A stretch of 35,904 nucleotides of DNA from the NCBI GenBank assembly GCA_019423835.1, contig JAHZAR010000008.1, positions 13,872 to 49,775 of the forward strand. The letters run 5' to 3'. The notes under the pieces were generated by a model. That model was given only the letters and a program-made list of their open reading frames with translations, had not been told where the DNA came from and searched no databases. Shown here piece after piece: positions 24,225 through 33,041 of this stretch. Positions within the stretch are counted from its first letter, which is position 1; every line of letters begins with the position of its first letter. The position numbers were made by a program, and so were the translations under genes. Source of the stretch: Clostridiales bacterium (GTDB taxonomy: Bacteria; Bacillota; Clostridia; Lachnospirales; Lachnospiraceae).

Positions 24225-25913
24225 TCAGGGCCTCGGCTGGCTGCGAAACGCCTCCATTCCCGGAAACGGCCGGTAGTCGAACTCCACATCTTCCGGGAGA
24301 TCGTAGTATTCTCTCATCCATACAATCATGAAAGAGAAATTTTCATCGTAAACAACCTCATTTTTGCAGAGCAGGTCGGGAAGCTCATAGACCTCTATCG
24401 ACTCAATGTCTGCGCCGTTCTTTATCGCCTTCGCGCTCTCCCTGAACACTGCGTCATCATACATGAGAACCTCATAATTGGCCCTGTAGCCCTGGTAGAT
24501 ATTTCTGAGGTTCGGAACGCTGACAGCCGCCAGATAGAGAAGGGCGGCCAGCGAAAGAACCGGAAGCCTTCCGGCCTCCCTCAGCAGGGCCTTTCCGTAC
24601 AGGTAGGCGAACAGGAGCCACGACAGGTACAGGAACGGATAAAAGATTCTCAGCGGAACCTCCGGCACAATGGATGCCGAGCCTACGGACAGCACAGCTG
24701 CGGAAAATACAAAGGCTCCAAACGGCTGGTTTTCTTTCCTATAGAATAATATCACTTCCACAAAACAAAAAGCAATATAGATCAGCAAAAGATTCGCCGC
24801 CGCTCCTGAATAGTTTCCCGGCGGGAACACAAACAGCTTCTGCTTCATCAGGCAGCCTGCAAATACAGCCGCCGAAACCGCTGAAAACACCAGGTGGAGC
24901 ACCGCGCCTCCTCGTCCCCGGCCTCCTGCCTGACGGGCCATCACAAGTCCCAGAAGAATCATGGCAGGGAAGAAAAAGAGCAGGTAGCGCAGATTATCTC
25001 CGGAAAAGAACAGGTTCATCAGAAGCGGAATATTTCTGCCCAGCTTTCCGAAAAAGCTCAGGGAAGCAAAAGCCGCATTTCCCTCACTGTTCATCCTGGC
25101 GGCCGCAGCCGGGGAGAGAATGATAATGAGCCCGCCTGCCGCACAGGCTATCAAGGTAAGGCCATCGTAAATCTGGAGCCTTCTGTTTCTCAGAAATTTG
25201 TATACAAGACAGATGACAGTAAAGGAAACTGTGGTGACAAACCACTGCTCCTGGGACCAGGCGGCCAGAAAGCCCAGCAGGACACAGGCTCCTGCCCGGA
25301 TCATCCCCGGATTCTTCCCCGGCCCGCAGAGAGCCGTCCTGTAAAGGCAGAGGGCAAAGCCCAGGAACGAGATGGCTGGTACCACGTAGATAAAGCTGGC
25401 TGCATACCAGTAAGTGCCCATTCTCTGAACCATAATCCCAAGAGTTCCGTATAGAAGGCACAGGAAGGCAGAGAGCAGGACCTTTCCGGCCGGGGTCAGT
25501 CCGGCCTTTTCCCCGCCCTGCTCCGCCCTGCGCATGTCTTTTCCATAAGACTCTCCTGTGCTCAGGCCGCCCTCCAGCATTCTCTGGACAATCAGGAAGA
25601 GCATCACCAGCACAGCCATCACGGCCGTGGCCATAAACATCTGGACGCCCCTGATTCCCCCTATCATGTGTACAAAGCAATAGAGGAACATATAGAGAAG
25701 TCTTCCGTTTGAGTTGACATAATGTCCCTTTATAAAGGCCAGAAGATCCAGAAAGCCATAATCGGATCCGGCCACATGAATATTGGTTCCATAGCTCAGG
25801 GACAGATAGCCGTAATCATCGTAGTAGATAAACACCTTCCCAAACTGCATCAGAAGGAACAGATAAAATACCGCAAATACTGCGATGTATGCATATTTCG
25901 GACACCGCTTCAT
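24225..25913 (-). CDS. Large polytopic membrane protein, possibly DUF6056/GT-C type
   Basis: This 562-aa protein has roughly 12-13 hydrophobic helices and a soluble C-terminal part (about 470-562). After the first helix a conserved-looking YYDDYGYLS motif appears, with NSNGRLLY in the next outer loop. An Asp-Asp pair after TM1 and an NGR motif recall DUF6056-type and GT-C glycosyltransferase membrane proteins, which use lipid-linked sugars outside the membrane. I cannot assign a reaction. The start is uncertain: an in-frame GTG precedes the ATG directly. AAGGAGG lies at the proper distance, and the ATG overlaps the TGA of the frameshifted tail of the upstream gene (TGATG). Confidence 0.75.
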   Translation of the reverse strand: MKRCPKYAYIAVFAVFYLFLLMQFGKVFIYYDDYGYLSLSYGTNIHVAGSDYGFLDLLAFIKGHYVNSNGRLLYMFLYCFVHMIGGIRGVQMFMATAVMAVLVMLFLIVQRMLEGGLSTGESYGKDMRRAEQGGEKAGLTPAGKVLLSAFLCLLYGTLGIMVQRMGTYWYAASFIYVVPAISFLGFALCLYRTALCGPGKNPGMIRAGACVLLGFLAAWSQEQWFVTTVSFTVICLVYKFLRNRRLQIYDGLTLIACAAGGLIIILSPAAAARMNSEGNAAFASLSFFGKLGRNIPLLMNLFFSGDNLRYLLFFFPAMILLGLVMARQAGGRGRGGAVLHLVFSAVSAAVFAGCLMKQKLFVFPPGNYSGAAANLLLIYIAFCFVEVILFYRKENQPFGAFVFSAAVLSVGSASIVPEVPLRIFYPFLYLSWLLFAYLYGKALLREAGRLPVLSLAALLYLAAVSVPNLRNIYQGYRANYEVLMYDDAVFRESAKAIKNGADIESIEVYELPDLLCKNEVVYDENFSFMIVWMREYYDLPEDVEFDYRPFPGMEAFRSQPRP

Positions 25914-26044
25914 CACCTTGCCTCCTTGCTGTAGAAAATATTGAGATTGTTCTCATCGAGAATTTCAAGGGCTTTCCTGGCTCTCTTCCCGTCCGTGTGG
26001 AGCGCTTCGCCCAGGGCCTCATCTGTCCTTTCTGAGAGGCGCCT
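25913..26044 (-). other. Out-of-frame C-terminal tail of the 418-aa membrane protein
   Basis: After the 418-aa ORF, the frame one base over is open for 43 codons, from just after a TAA at 26045-26047. It ends in ALEILDENNLNIFYSKEAR and a TGA that overlaps the next gene's ATG as TGATG. It has no start codon, contains the next gene's ribosome binding site, and its composition is coding-like. It is best explained as the true C-terminus of the upstream protein, separated by a one-base insertion or two-base deletion between about 26015 and 26044. Confidence 0.65.
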
Positions 26045-27275
26045 TTAAAAGCTCCTGCCTGGTAGTGTAGAAATTTCCCGCCAGCAGAAGAACGACAAAG
26101 AAAACGGCTGCCGCCGGAAGAACCCTTTCACTCAGACGTTTCCTTTCTGCGGCTGCCTTCTTCTCTCTAATTACCGGGAGCACGGCCGCAAAGGTAAGAA
26201 GAATTCCAAAAATTCCCATCTCATACTGGATCGCATACCGGGATGCCATGCCATAATTTTCCTGCAGAAAGATCCATCTGGAATAGAATACCAGACAGTG
26301 GTTGACTCCGCCTGTCAGAATCAGCAGAAGCGGAAATACTGTTCTCTCATAGATGCGGAATCTGACATTCAGATAGAGGGCAAGGAGATAGAAGGCGATC
26401 ACCACCGCCCCCAAAAGGCAGACTCCCTTTCCCGTTCTGATCACTCCGGAGATAACCTCGATGCCCAGCACCGGGGAGGCAAAGGCTTCCAGAAAGAACT
26501 TCACGAAAAACTTCGGATCGGCTGACAGCACAGATATCAGTGAATCCTGCGTCGCTCCTCTGTATTCATATACTGCAAAATGACTGCTCAGGAGGTAGAG
26601 TCCCAGAGCTCCCAGCACAAAGACCAAATCCGCCGCCCACTCCCGGTTCACTCTCCGCTCTGTTCTGAACTCCCTCAGGAGAAGGGCTCCGTAGGCCAGC
26701 GTCAGGATCAGAGAGTAGCTTCCGCAGTAGGGCCCGGCCACAAGCAGGGTGAGAAGGGGCGGGAGGGCTTTCAGGAGTATCCTGTCATGCTTTTTCTCCT
26801 CCCCGCCAGCCACGCGGTCCAGAATCACAAAATTCCAGTAAAAACCTGCGATGGACAAAAAGCAGACCCAGCCGCTTCCGTTTCCCAGCATCTCCCACTT
26901 GTTCAGGCTGAACAGGAGAAGCATAATGATGAAGAACCAGGGGGCATATCCGCGCTTTCCCCGGCAGTAGGCTGCGATAGCCAGGGCGGAGAGGCCATGG
27001 CTTAAAACGCCCAGCACCATATCAAAGGCGGGGCTGTAGTGGAACAGCGCCACATTGATGATTCTCCCAAGGTAGGTGGCAGGCACCCTTGTCAGCACAT
27101 CCGGCACGAAAAACTTCGCAGGGTTTCCCACATCCGGCAGATAGGAAACCACAATTCTCATATAGTCTGTGTAGGCCAGATCCGTGGTTGCAATTTTTAG
27201 GTAATACAGGCAGAATACCACTCCCAGGGCAGGCAGCCCCAGGTAAAACAGCCTTCTTCCCAGTTTCTGATTCAT
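26019..27275 (-). CDS. Polytopic membrane protein of the glycan cluster, 3' end frameshifted
   Basis: This 418-aa ORF has about ten hydrophobic helices. After the first comes a polar loop TTDLAYTDYMRIVVSYLPDVG with several acidic residues, then VPATYLGRIINVALF. The shape resembles the neighbouring 562-aa protein and other uncharacterised membrane proteins of surface-polysaccharide loci, perhaps glycosyltransferases. It ends abruptly at LLKAPLRKDR, whereas the adjacent frame carries a plausible 35-40 residue tail reaching the next start codon. The protein is therefore probably shortened by a late frameshift. Loss of a soluble tail may or may not inactivate it. AAGGAG lies directly before the ATG. 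No function can be named. Confidence 0.75.
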   Translation of the reverse strand: MNQKLGRRLFYLGLPALGVVFCLYYLKIATTDLAYTDYMRIVVSYLPDVGNPAKFFVPDVLTRVPATYLGRIINVALFHYSPAFDMVLGVLSHGLSALAIAAYCRGKRGYAPWFFIIMLLLFSLNKWEMLGNGSGWVCFLSIAGFYWNFVILDRVAGGEEKKHDRILLKALPPLLTLLVAGPYCGSYSLILTLAYGALLLREFRTERRVNREWAADLVFVLGALGLYLLSSHFAVYEYRGATQDSLISVLSADPKFFVKFFLEAFASPVLGIEVISGVIRTGKGVCLLGAVVIAFYLLALYLNVRFRIYERTVFPLLLILTGGVNHCLVFYSRWIFLQENYGMASRYAIQYEMGIFGILLTFAAVLPVIREKKAAAERKRLSERVLPAAAVFFVVLLLAGNFYTTRQELLKAPLRKDR

Positions 27276-27362
27276 ACTCCTTATCCTTTCCTGTGTCTAT
27301 CTGTCTTCTCATGATTACGGCTTCCCGCCGGGCGGCGGGTTCCTGCCTCTGTCCCCACTTTC

Positions 27363-28010
27363 CTAGCGGGAAGAGGGGAAGAAATGCTCCTCCAGCATCA
27401 GACACAGGGCATGGTAGATCGGCAGGTGAAGCTCCTGAATCTTATAGGTTTCCTGCTCGGGAGCGACAATGCATACGTCGGCCTTTGCTTTCATCTGTCC
27501 CCCGTCACGGCCAGCCAGTCCGATCACCTTCATTCCCTTGGCGCGGGCAGCCACAGCGGCCAGAACCACATTTTCGGAATTTCCGGAGGTGGTGATCCCG
27601 AGGAACACGTCTCCTTCTCTCCCGTAGCCAATCACCTGCTGGGCAAAAGCCATCCCCGGGTCCACATCGTTGGAAAAGGCGGTGGTCAGGCCGCTGTGTC
27701 CCGTCAGGGCAATAGCGGGAAGTCCCTGCTGGAGCTTTCCGGCCAGAGCCTCCCCCCGCTCCTGATCGGCATTTCGAAGGGCCTCCCTGAGTCCCTCGTC
27801 CAGCTCTCTTCTTTTCACAAAGCCCTTCATCAGCTCCCCGACAATGTGCTCACAGTCGGCACAGCTTCCGCCGTTTCCGGCCGTCAGCAGCTTGCCCCCT
27901 GCCGCAAAGCAGTCCCTCATAATCTCATAGGCCTTCTCTATGTCTCCCCTCACCGGGGTGAGCTTCGGGTATCTCCCGATCAGCTCATCCAGATATCTGT
28001 ACTCGTTCAT
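27363..28010 (-). CDS. gmhA: Sedoheptulose-7-phosphate isomerase
   Basis: This 215-aa SIS-domain enzyme converts sedoheptulose 7-phosphate to D-glycero-D-manno-heptose 7-phosphate, the first step of heptose activation. The phosphate-binding GNGGSCADCEHIVGEL (about 45-60) and TSGNSENV (about 141-148) loops are present. The C-terminal helix carries ELHLPIYHALCLMLE with the His expected near the active site. Residues about 67-95 form a charged insert (KRRELDEGLREALRNADQERG), also seen in my recollection of Gram-positive members. The other three pathway genes lie upstream in the same unit, one membrane protein gene away. Confidence 0.92.
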   Translation of the reverse strand: MNEYRYLDELIGRYPKLTPVRGDIEKAYEIMRDCFAAGGKLLTAGNGGSCADCEHIVGELMKGFVKRRELDEGLREALRNADQERGEALAGKLQQGLPAIALTGHSGLTTAFSNDVDPGMAFAQQVIGYGREGDVFLGITTSGNSENVVLAAVAARAKGMKVIGLAGRDGGQMKAKADVCIVAPEQETYKIQELHLPIYHALCLMLEEHFFPSSR

Positions 28011-28071
28011 ACGTCGTCCCTTCCTTTCCTTTGTTCCCTGCCGGCCGGCTTTCCACAGCCGCCTGGTCTGA

Positions 28072-30507
28072 TCAGCGGGCTTCTCCTGCCTGTTTCATCT
28101 CATAGGTGAGATAGTTTTCATCAAACAGCCTCAGATTTTCTCTCGACTGGCTGTCCGGCCTGCCGTTTAAATCTACCCGGGCCAGCACATTTCCATGTTC
28201 AAATTTCAGGTCCGTGAGAGTTCCGCGGCTGATCATCTGGCGTACCAGACCGTAGCTCCACTCCCAGCTTCCCTCCCCGATAAAACCTGCCTCCACATAG
28301 GCGTAATCGGCTTTGGCATATGCCATATACTCTTCAAAGGCCTCCACCGTATTCACCAGCTCCACATTCCCCCAGGGCGAGGTGATGTCCTTGTAAGACT
28401 GGACAATGCACGGGAACTGGAGGCAGCCCGGGTGATCGCCGAAGGCGATCACCCTCGTGGCAGAGTCCTGGGACAGAATATTCCAAATCTGCTCATTCCC
28501 GGTCTGCACCATTTTTTCGTGCTGGAGGGCCTCATGGTTGACCCTTCCCTTATTCACCCACTGAATCTCGGAAAAGCCCAGACTCCACGCCCAGTTGGAC
28601 TCAGCGGTCAGAAGCACATTGAAGGCCATAATCGGAATCAGGAGAAGACAGACAGCCCCTGAAAATCTCCGAAAGCCTTTTCTGGCAAGGGAGGACAGGA
28701 GGCTGACTGCTCCGATGATAATTCCTGTATACAAAAGCATGAAATAGTTTCCGTCAATCTGGTAGAGCATCACAAGACTCACCAGATTGACCGCCAGAAA
28801 CGGCCAGAAAACTGTATGAGCGAAGGCGCTTAACAGCCTCTGCCCCCGCTCCCGGCCCGGAGCGCTCCTGCCTCCTTCTTTCCGCTTCTCTCTGCCTGCA
28901 GGAAGGCTTTGCATCATTCCCCTCTTCCGGGTTCCTCTTCTCCCTGTGTCCGCTGCCAGCAGCAGGCAGGCCGCAAGACAGGCTCCCGTCAGAAACAGGA
29001 GCAGAGGACTGCCCCATGCAAACACCACATGGCCCATATCGTCTCCAGTGGGCATGAGCAGCATGTGGAACAGACGCCGCGCCAGCACCGCTGCATTGCC
29101 TGCCTCCTCCCAGTTCTGCGGGAGAGAGCTGGAGGCGAAGGGATACTTCATCTGAAATCCCAGCTTCTCAAAGACAGAGGTAAAGACAGAGGTCACCGGC
29201 ATTCCTGTGATAAGCATGGTTCTTGCCCAGATTCCTGTCAGGGCCCCTGCCGGAAACAGCAATAGCAGCCACTGGCGGATCGGAGCTCTGAACCTCAAAA
29301 GCTTTCTGAATATCAGGTAAAGTCCGCTCATCCCAAAAACAGCCGTCGAAAATACCAGGGATGTGGACTTCATGGTCAGGGAGAGCAGATACGCCCCTGC
29401 GCTTAAAGCCAGCAGAGGGAATCTCCTTTCTCCTGTCTCCCCAGCGTCCTTAATATATAAGCACATATAGCAGACCATGATAATCTGAATCACCCAGGTG
29501 ATTATGTCCGGTTTGGCGGTGATGGACATATTCATAATTCCCGGCACACAGCTTACCAGCGCTGCGCTTAACAGCGCAAAACGCCTGTCCATGTAAAGGC
29601 AGGAAAGGCGGTACAGGGCAAAGAGTCCTGCTGCCGCCAGCCACAGGTTAAAATACAGCAGATAGCTGTGGCTGGCCAGGTCACACAGCGGAAGCATGAG
29701 GGTTTCAAGTCCCTTGGCATAGACATAGGCCATCCCAACCATTCCCGGATTTTCATAGATCCCGGAGCCATTGTCGAGGACATACTCGGAACGGACACCG
29801 TACCAGAGTGTGTCAAAGTCCAGGGCAAGGTTCATCCTGCCTGCCTGAATGAGTATCATCACAATCAGAAAGGCAATGAGAAGGGAACCGGCTGTCCTTC
29901 GCCTTCCTTCCTCCCCGCTCTGTGTGCTCTCCGGACATTTGCGTCCACACGTTCCTGCTTTCAGTCCCGGCTGTCTCCTCTCTCCCGCCGTTCGGACTCC
30001 CAGCCAGATCAGGAGGGCCGCCCCTGACAGGAGAGAAAACCATCTCAGCTGCCCCACCGACCCTGCATGGAAGGCAGACAGCAGGCAGAAGGCGGAGAGG
30101 ACGGCAGAGGTTCCCAGGATGAAGTCAGCCATCCAGCCGCTCTGAAGCTTTCTCTGCCTAAACAGAACCACCCTCAGGAAGTAGCCGGTCAGCAGCAGAT
30201 AGCCCAGATACAGGGCGGAGACCGCCATCGGAAGAAATACCACATGGATCCAGTTAAACAAAAGGCAGATCAGGGCTGTAAAGCCCCACTGAAACAGCGG
30301 TCTTCGTATCAGGAGAATACCTCCTGCAGTCAGCGCAAAGACAAGCGCGATCTCCCCTATCATCTTTGCTGTTTCCGGACTTTTAAACTGCCAGGAATAC
30401 GTCCCGCCGTCGGTAAAAAGTGTCACAAACGGAACAGCCACGCAGACTGCCCCGAGAGCAAGAAGAAGAAAAGCCAGAATCCTCTGGCCTGCCTGCTTTC
30501 GTTCCAT
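28072..30507 (-). CDS. Very large polytopic membrane protein, likely GT-C glycosyltransferase
   Basis: This 811-aa protein has about 17-18 hydrophobic helices and a C-terminal extracytoplasmic domain (about 640-811). A FDTLWYGVRSEYVL motif in an outer loop (about 230-245) places an Asp where GT-C enzymes keep the catalytic acid after an early helix. It also contains basic, low-complexity cytosolic loops (about 178-205 and 530-560, e.g. RGTRKRGMMQ and KEGGRSAPGRERG). This suggests a sugar transferase using lipid-linked donors. A flippase or polymerase is less likely but not excluded. It starts one base after the gmhB stop with GAGGCGG upstream. Confidence 0.78.
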   Translation of the reverse strand: MERKQAGQRILAFLLLALGAVCVAVPFVTLFTDGGTYSWQFKSPETAKMIGEIALVFALTAGGILLIRRPLFQWGFTALICLLFNWIHVVFLPMAVSALYLGYLLLTGYFLRVVLFRQRKLQSGWMADFILGTSAVLSAFCLLSAFHAGSVGQLRWFSLLSGAALLIWLGVRTAGERRQPGLKAGTCGRKCPESTQSGEEGRRRTAGSLLIAFLIVMILIQAGRMNLALDFDTLWYGVRSEYVLDNGSGIYENPGMVGMAYVYAKGLETLMLPLCDLASHSYLLYFNLWLAAAGLFALYRLSCLYMDRRFALLSAALVSCVPGIMNMSITAKPDIITWVIQIIMVCYMCLYIKDAGETGERRFPLLALSAGAYLLSLTMKSTSLVFSTAVFGMSGLYLIFRKLLRFRAPIRQWLLLLFPAGALTGIWARTMLITGMPVTSVFTSVFEKLGFQMKYPFASSSLPQNWEEAGNAAVLARRLFHMLLMPTGDDMGHVVFAWGSPLLLFLTGACLAACLLLAADTGRRGTRKRGMMQSLPAGREKRKEGGRSAPGRERGQRLLSAFAHTVFWPFLAVNLVSLVMLYQIDGNYFMLLYTGIIIGAVSLLSSLARKGFRRFSGAVCLLLIPIMAFNVLLTAESNWAWSLGFSEIQWVNKGRVNHEALQHEKMVQTGNEQIWNILSQDSATRVIAFGDHPGCLQFPCIVQSYKDITSPWGNVELVNTVEAFEEYMAYAKADYAYVEAGFIGEGSWEWSYGLVRQMISRGTLTDLKFEHGNVLARVDLNGRPDSQSRENLRLFDENYLTYEMKQAGEAR

Positions 30508-30508
30508 A

Positions 30509-31174
30509 CTAAACCGCCTCTCTGTCTATCCGGCAGATGAACCGGGCAGCCTCTCTCAGATCCGCTGCGTACCAGTCATAAGCCGTGCTCTCTTTGCCGG
30601 GAAGCCCCTGGCTCAAAGAAGGATCCCTCTGTGCTGTCTTCCGCTCTCCCTGAAGTCCCTGCTCCCTCTGCTCTGCCCCGTATCCTGTTCCCACCAGAAT
30701 GCTCCTGATGCCGAAATTGTGGCCTGCGACAGTGTCAATCAGCTTGTCCCCTACCATGAAGGACCGCTCCCTGTCCACAGGACAGTCTCTGTCTGCAGCC
30801 TCAAACATCCCTGTTTTCGGCTTCCTGCACCTGCACTCTGTTTTGTAGATTCCAATTCCGTGTTCCGGATGATGAGGACAGTAATAAAACGCGTCCACAT
30901 GGGCACGGTCCCTGGCCAGAACTTCATTCAGGTAACCGTGAAGTCTGTCCACATCCGCCTCTGTATAATATCCTCTGGCCACTCCTGCCTGATTGGTCAC
31001 CACTACCACGCGAAAGCCTGCCTCATTCAGCTCTCTGATGGCCTCCGGCACTCCCGGTATCAGCTTCAGATCCTCTGGCCGGTAGAGATAATTGACCTCC
31101 ACATTCAAAGTTCCGTCCCGATCCAGAAACACGGTTTTCGTCTTTTTTTTCTCTCTGTTTTCCGCTTCCGGCAT
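30509..31174 (-). CDS. gmhB: D-glycero-D-manno-heptose 1,7-bisphosphate phosphatase
   Basis: This HAD-superfamily phosphatase removes the C7 phosphate of heptose 1,7-bisphosphate before nucleotide activation. Motifs seen are VFLDRDGTLN, VVTNQAGVARG, the zinc cluster CPHH...CRCRKP, and MVGDKLIDTVAG. The 221-aa form starts at MPEAENRE, which has GGGAGG 11 bases upstream. A GTG at 31264 overlapping the hddA stop would add 30 residues of low-complexity sequence. Residues after the HAD core (QREQGLQGERKTAQRDPS and on) form an unusual basic insert before the C-terminal AADLREAARFI helix. Confidence 0.88.
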   Translation of the reverse strand: MPEAENREKKKTKTVFLDRDGTLNVEVNYLYRPEDLKLIPGVPEAIRELNEAGFRVVVVTNQAGVARGYYTEADVDRLHGYLNEVLARDRAHVDAFYYCPHHPEHGIGIYKTECRCRKPKTGMFEAADRDCPVDRERSFMVGDKLIDTVAGHNFGIRSILVGTGYGAEQREQGLQGERKTAQRDPSLSQGLPGKESTAYDWYAADLREAARFICRIDREAV

Positions 31175-31260
31175 CACCCAGTCATCCTCCCTGTACATAC
31201 CATTTTCAGCGCAGCCCCAAATACCCCCCCGTCCTGCCCCTGATCGACTGTCTGTCCCTG

Positions 31261-32331
31261 TCACAGCTTAAAGGTGTAGTCCCTGTCCGGCATCCGGACA
31301 CTTACCTCCCCGTACTTCCACCTCTCACTGTCACAGTACCAGCTCTGAACGCCGCGCAGCTCAAAGTTCCAGTCCATGAGCTGGCCGCCCACCTGCTCCA
31401 TGCGGGCCGCCACCTTATGCTTTACATTGTAGGGGCAGTACATAAGCAGGAAGCCTCCTCCTCCTGCCCCCAGCAGCTTTCCTCCCAGGGCCCCAGCCTT
31501 CTTCGCTTCGTCGTAGAGCTCATCGATCTGAGGGTTGGTTATCTTACTGCTCATGCGCTTCTTGCTCTGCCAGCCATAGTCCAGGAGCTTACCGAAACTG
31601 TGCAGATTTCCTCTGAGAAGCTCGTCCTTCATGGCGTAGGCCAGAGCCTTCACCTCGCACATGGCGTCGAAGGCATCCTGTTTTTTGTAGTTGTTCACCT
31701 GATCCTTAATAATATTTGCGGAAACATGGATATTTCCCGTATAGCACAGAAGCAGGTTATACTGGAGCTCATGGATAATATCTTTTTTTATCCTCAGCGG
31801 GTTTACAATCACATTGTTTCTGCCGTGAAATTCGATAAAATTGAAGCCTCCAAAGGTGGATGCATACTGATCCTGGTAGCCTCCGGCGATTCCCAGGTCA
31901 AGCCTCTCCACGCCGTAGGCCAGATCGGCCATGGCGTAGCCATCCAGCTCAATTCCCTTCCACTTGGCCATGGCAGAGAGGAGAGCCACCATCACTGTGG
32001 AGGACGTTCCCAGGCCTGAGCCGGGAGGTGCATCGCACTGTAAATAGACCTCGCAGCCCTTCTTGATATCCATGGCCTTCAGGGCTGCTGTCACCAGATC
32101 CAGCTTTCCGTCATAGACATAGTTTTCCTTTGTATTATATTTCACCGTCATGTCAAAATCCAGAGAGTGAACGACAATCTGGTCATCCTCCCTGGGAATG
32201 ATGGAGCAGTACGCATATTTGTTGATGGTGCTCCCGATAATGGCTCCTCCCTGCTCCACACAGAAGGGCTCCACATCCGTTCCGCCTCCTCCGAAGCTGA
32301 CGCGAAGGGGCGCTTTCGCGCGAATTACCAT
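31261..32331 (-). CDS. hddA: D-glycero-alpha-D-manno-heptose 7-phosphate kinase
   Basis: This 356-aa GHMP kinase phosphorylates heptose 7-phosphate at C1 in the alpha configuration, leading to GDP-activated heptose. The N-terminus RAKAPLRVSFGGGGTDVEPF, the ATP loop PPGSGLGTSS (residues 102-111) and the C-terminal LLGAGGGGFLL (about 280-290) are diagnostic. The alpha-anomer kinase, as opposed to HldE, implies the GDP- rather than ADP-heptose route. It overlaps hddC by 7 bases and abuts gmhB. Confidence 0.93.
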   Translation of the reverse strand: MVIRAKAPLRVSFGGGGTDVEPFCVEQGGAIIGSTINKYAYCSIIPREDDQIVVHSLDFDMTVKYNTKENYVYDGKLDLVTAALKAMDIKKGCEVYLQCDAPPGSGLGTSSTVMVALLSAMAKWKGIELDGYAMADLAYGVERLDLGIAGGYQDQYASTFGGFNFIEFHGRNNVIVNPLRIKKDIIHELQYNLLLCYTGNIHVSANIIKDQVNNYKKQDAFDAMCEVKALAYAMKDELLRGNLHSFGKLLDYGWQSKKRMSSKITNPQIDELYDEAKKAGALGGKLLGAGGGGFLLMYCPYNVKHKVAARMEQVGGQLMDWNFELRGVQSWYCDSERWKYGEVSVRMPDRDYTFKL

Positions 32332-33035
32332 GAAACGACTCCTTTCTTTACATCCTCCTGGAACCTGAAATAATCCTCCGGGATTCCGATGTCGATAAAA
32401 TATCCCTCATTGACAAAGCCTCCCAGACGTTTTCCCTCCTTCATCCAGCGGGGGATCATCTCCTGCTCAAGGGACACCTTCCCCTCCGGGATCTCTTCCA
32501 GGAGTCTGCGGTCCATCAGGTAAACGCCTCCGTTTATGGTTCCCGGGCGCTTTCCCCCCTCCAGCTTTTCATTGAAGCCGGTGAGCATGCCGTCTGTGAG
32601 GGTTGCCGCCCCGTACCGGGAAATATCCTCCGCCTCCCGGAGCACCAGAGCCATATCGAGACGCTTCTCCGCCTGCAGCTTCATCAGGCGGCTGTAGTCC
32701 AGCCTGTAATAAGTATCTGCATTGAGGACAAAAAAGCGTTCCTCCGTCACCAGCCTTCCTGCATTCTTTATGGCCCCGGCTGTGCCGAGAAGCTCCTCCT
32801 CGTATGCATAGGCTGCATGGATTCCAAGCTCACTCCCGTCCCTGAAATGCTCTTCCACCATACTGCCCTTATATCCCACAGCAAAGACAATGTCCGTGAT
32901 CCCGTGGCGGACAAGCCCTCTGACCACGTACTCCATAAACGGCCGCCCTTCGATCAGAGCCATGGGCTTCGGCCTGTCGCTTACCACGCTGCGAAGTCTT
33001 GTCCCGAGCCCTCCTGCCAGTAAAATTGCCTGCAT
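32325..33035 (-). CDS. hddC: D-glycero-alpha-D-manno-heptose 1-phosphate guanylyltransferase
   Basis: This 236-aa nucleotidyltransferase should make GDP-D-glycero-alpha-D-manno-heptose. It has the signature LLAGGLGTRLRSVVSDRPKPM (GGLGTR then RPKPM), AYEEELLGTAGAI, the metal-binding NADTYYRLD and NGGVYLMDR. Similar proteins activate other sugars, so the assignment rests on the adjacent hddA, gmhB and gmhA. The start is 6 bases after the M42 peptidase gene; its own stop overlaps the hddA start. Confidence 0.9.
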   Translation of the reverse strand: MQAILLAGGLGTRLRSVVSDRPKPMALIEGRPFMEYVVRGLVRHGITDIVFAVGYKGSMVEEHFRDGSELGIHAAYAYEEELLGTAGAIKNAGRLVTEERFFVLNADTYYRLDYSRLMKLQAEKRLDMALVLREAEDISRYGAATLTDGMLTGFNEKLEGGKRPGTINGGVYLMDRRLLEEIPEGKVSLEQEMIPRWMKEGKRLGGFVNEGYFIDIGIPEDYFRFQEDVKKGVVSW

Positions 33036-33041
33036 GTTCTC

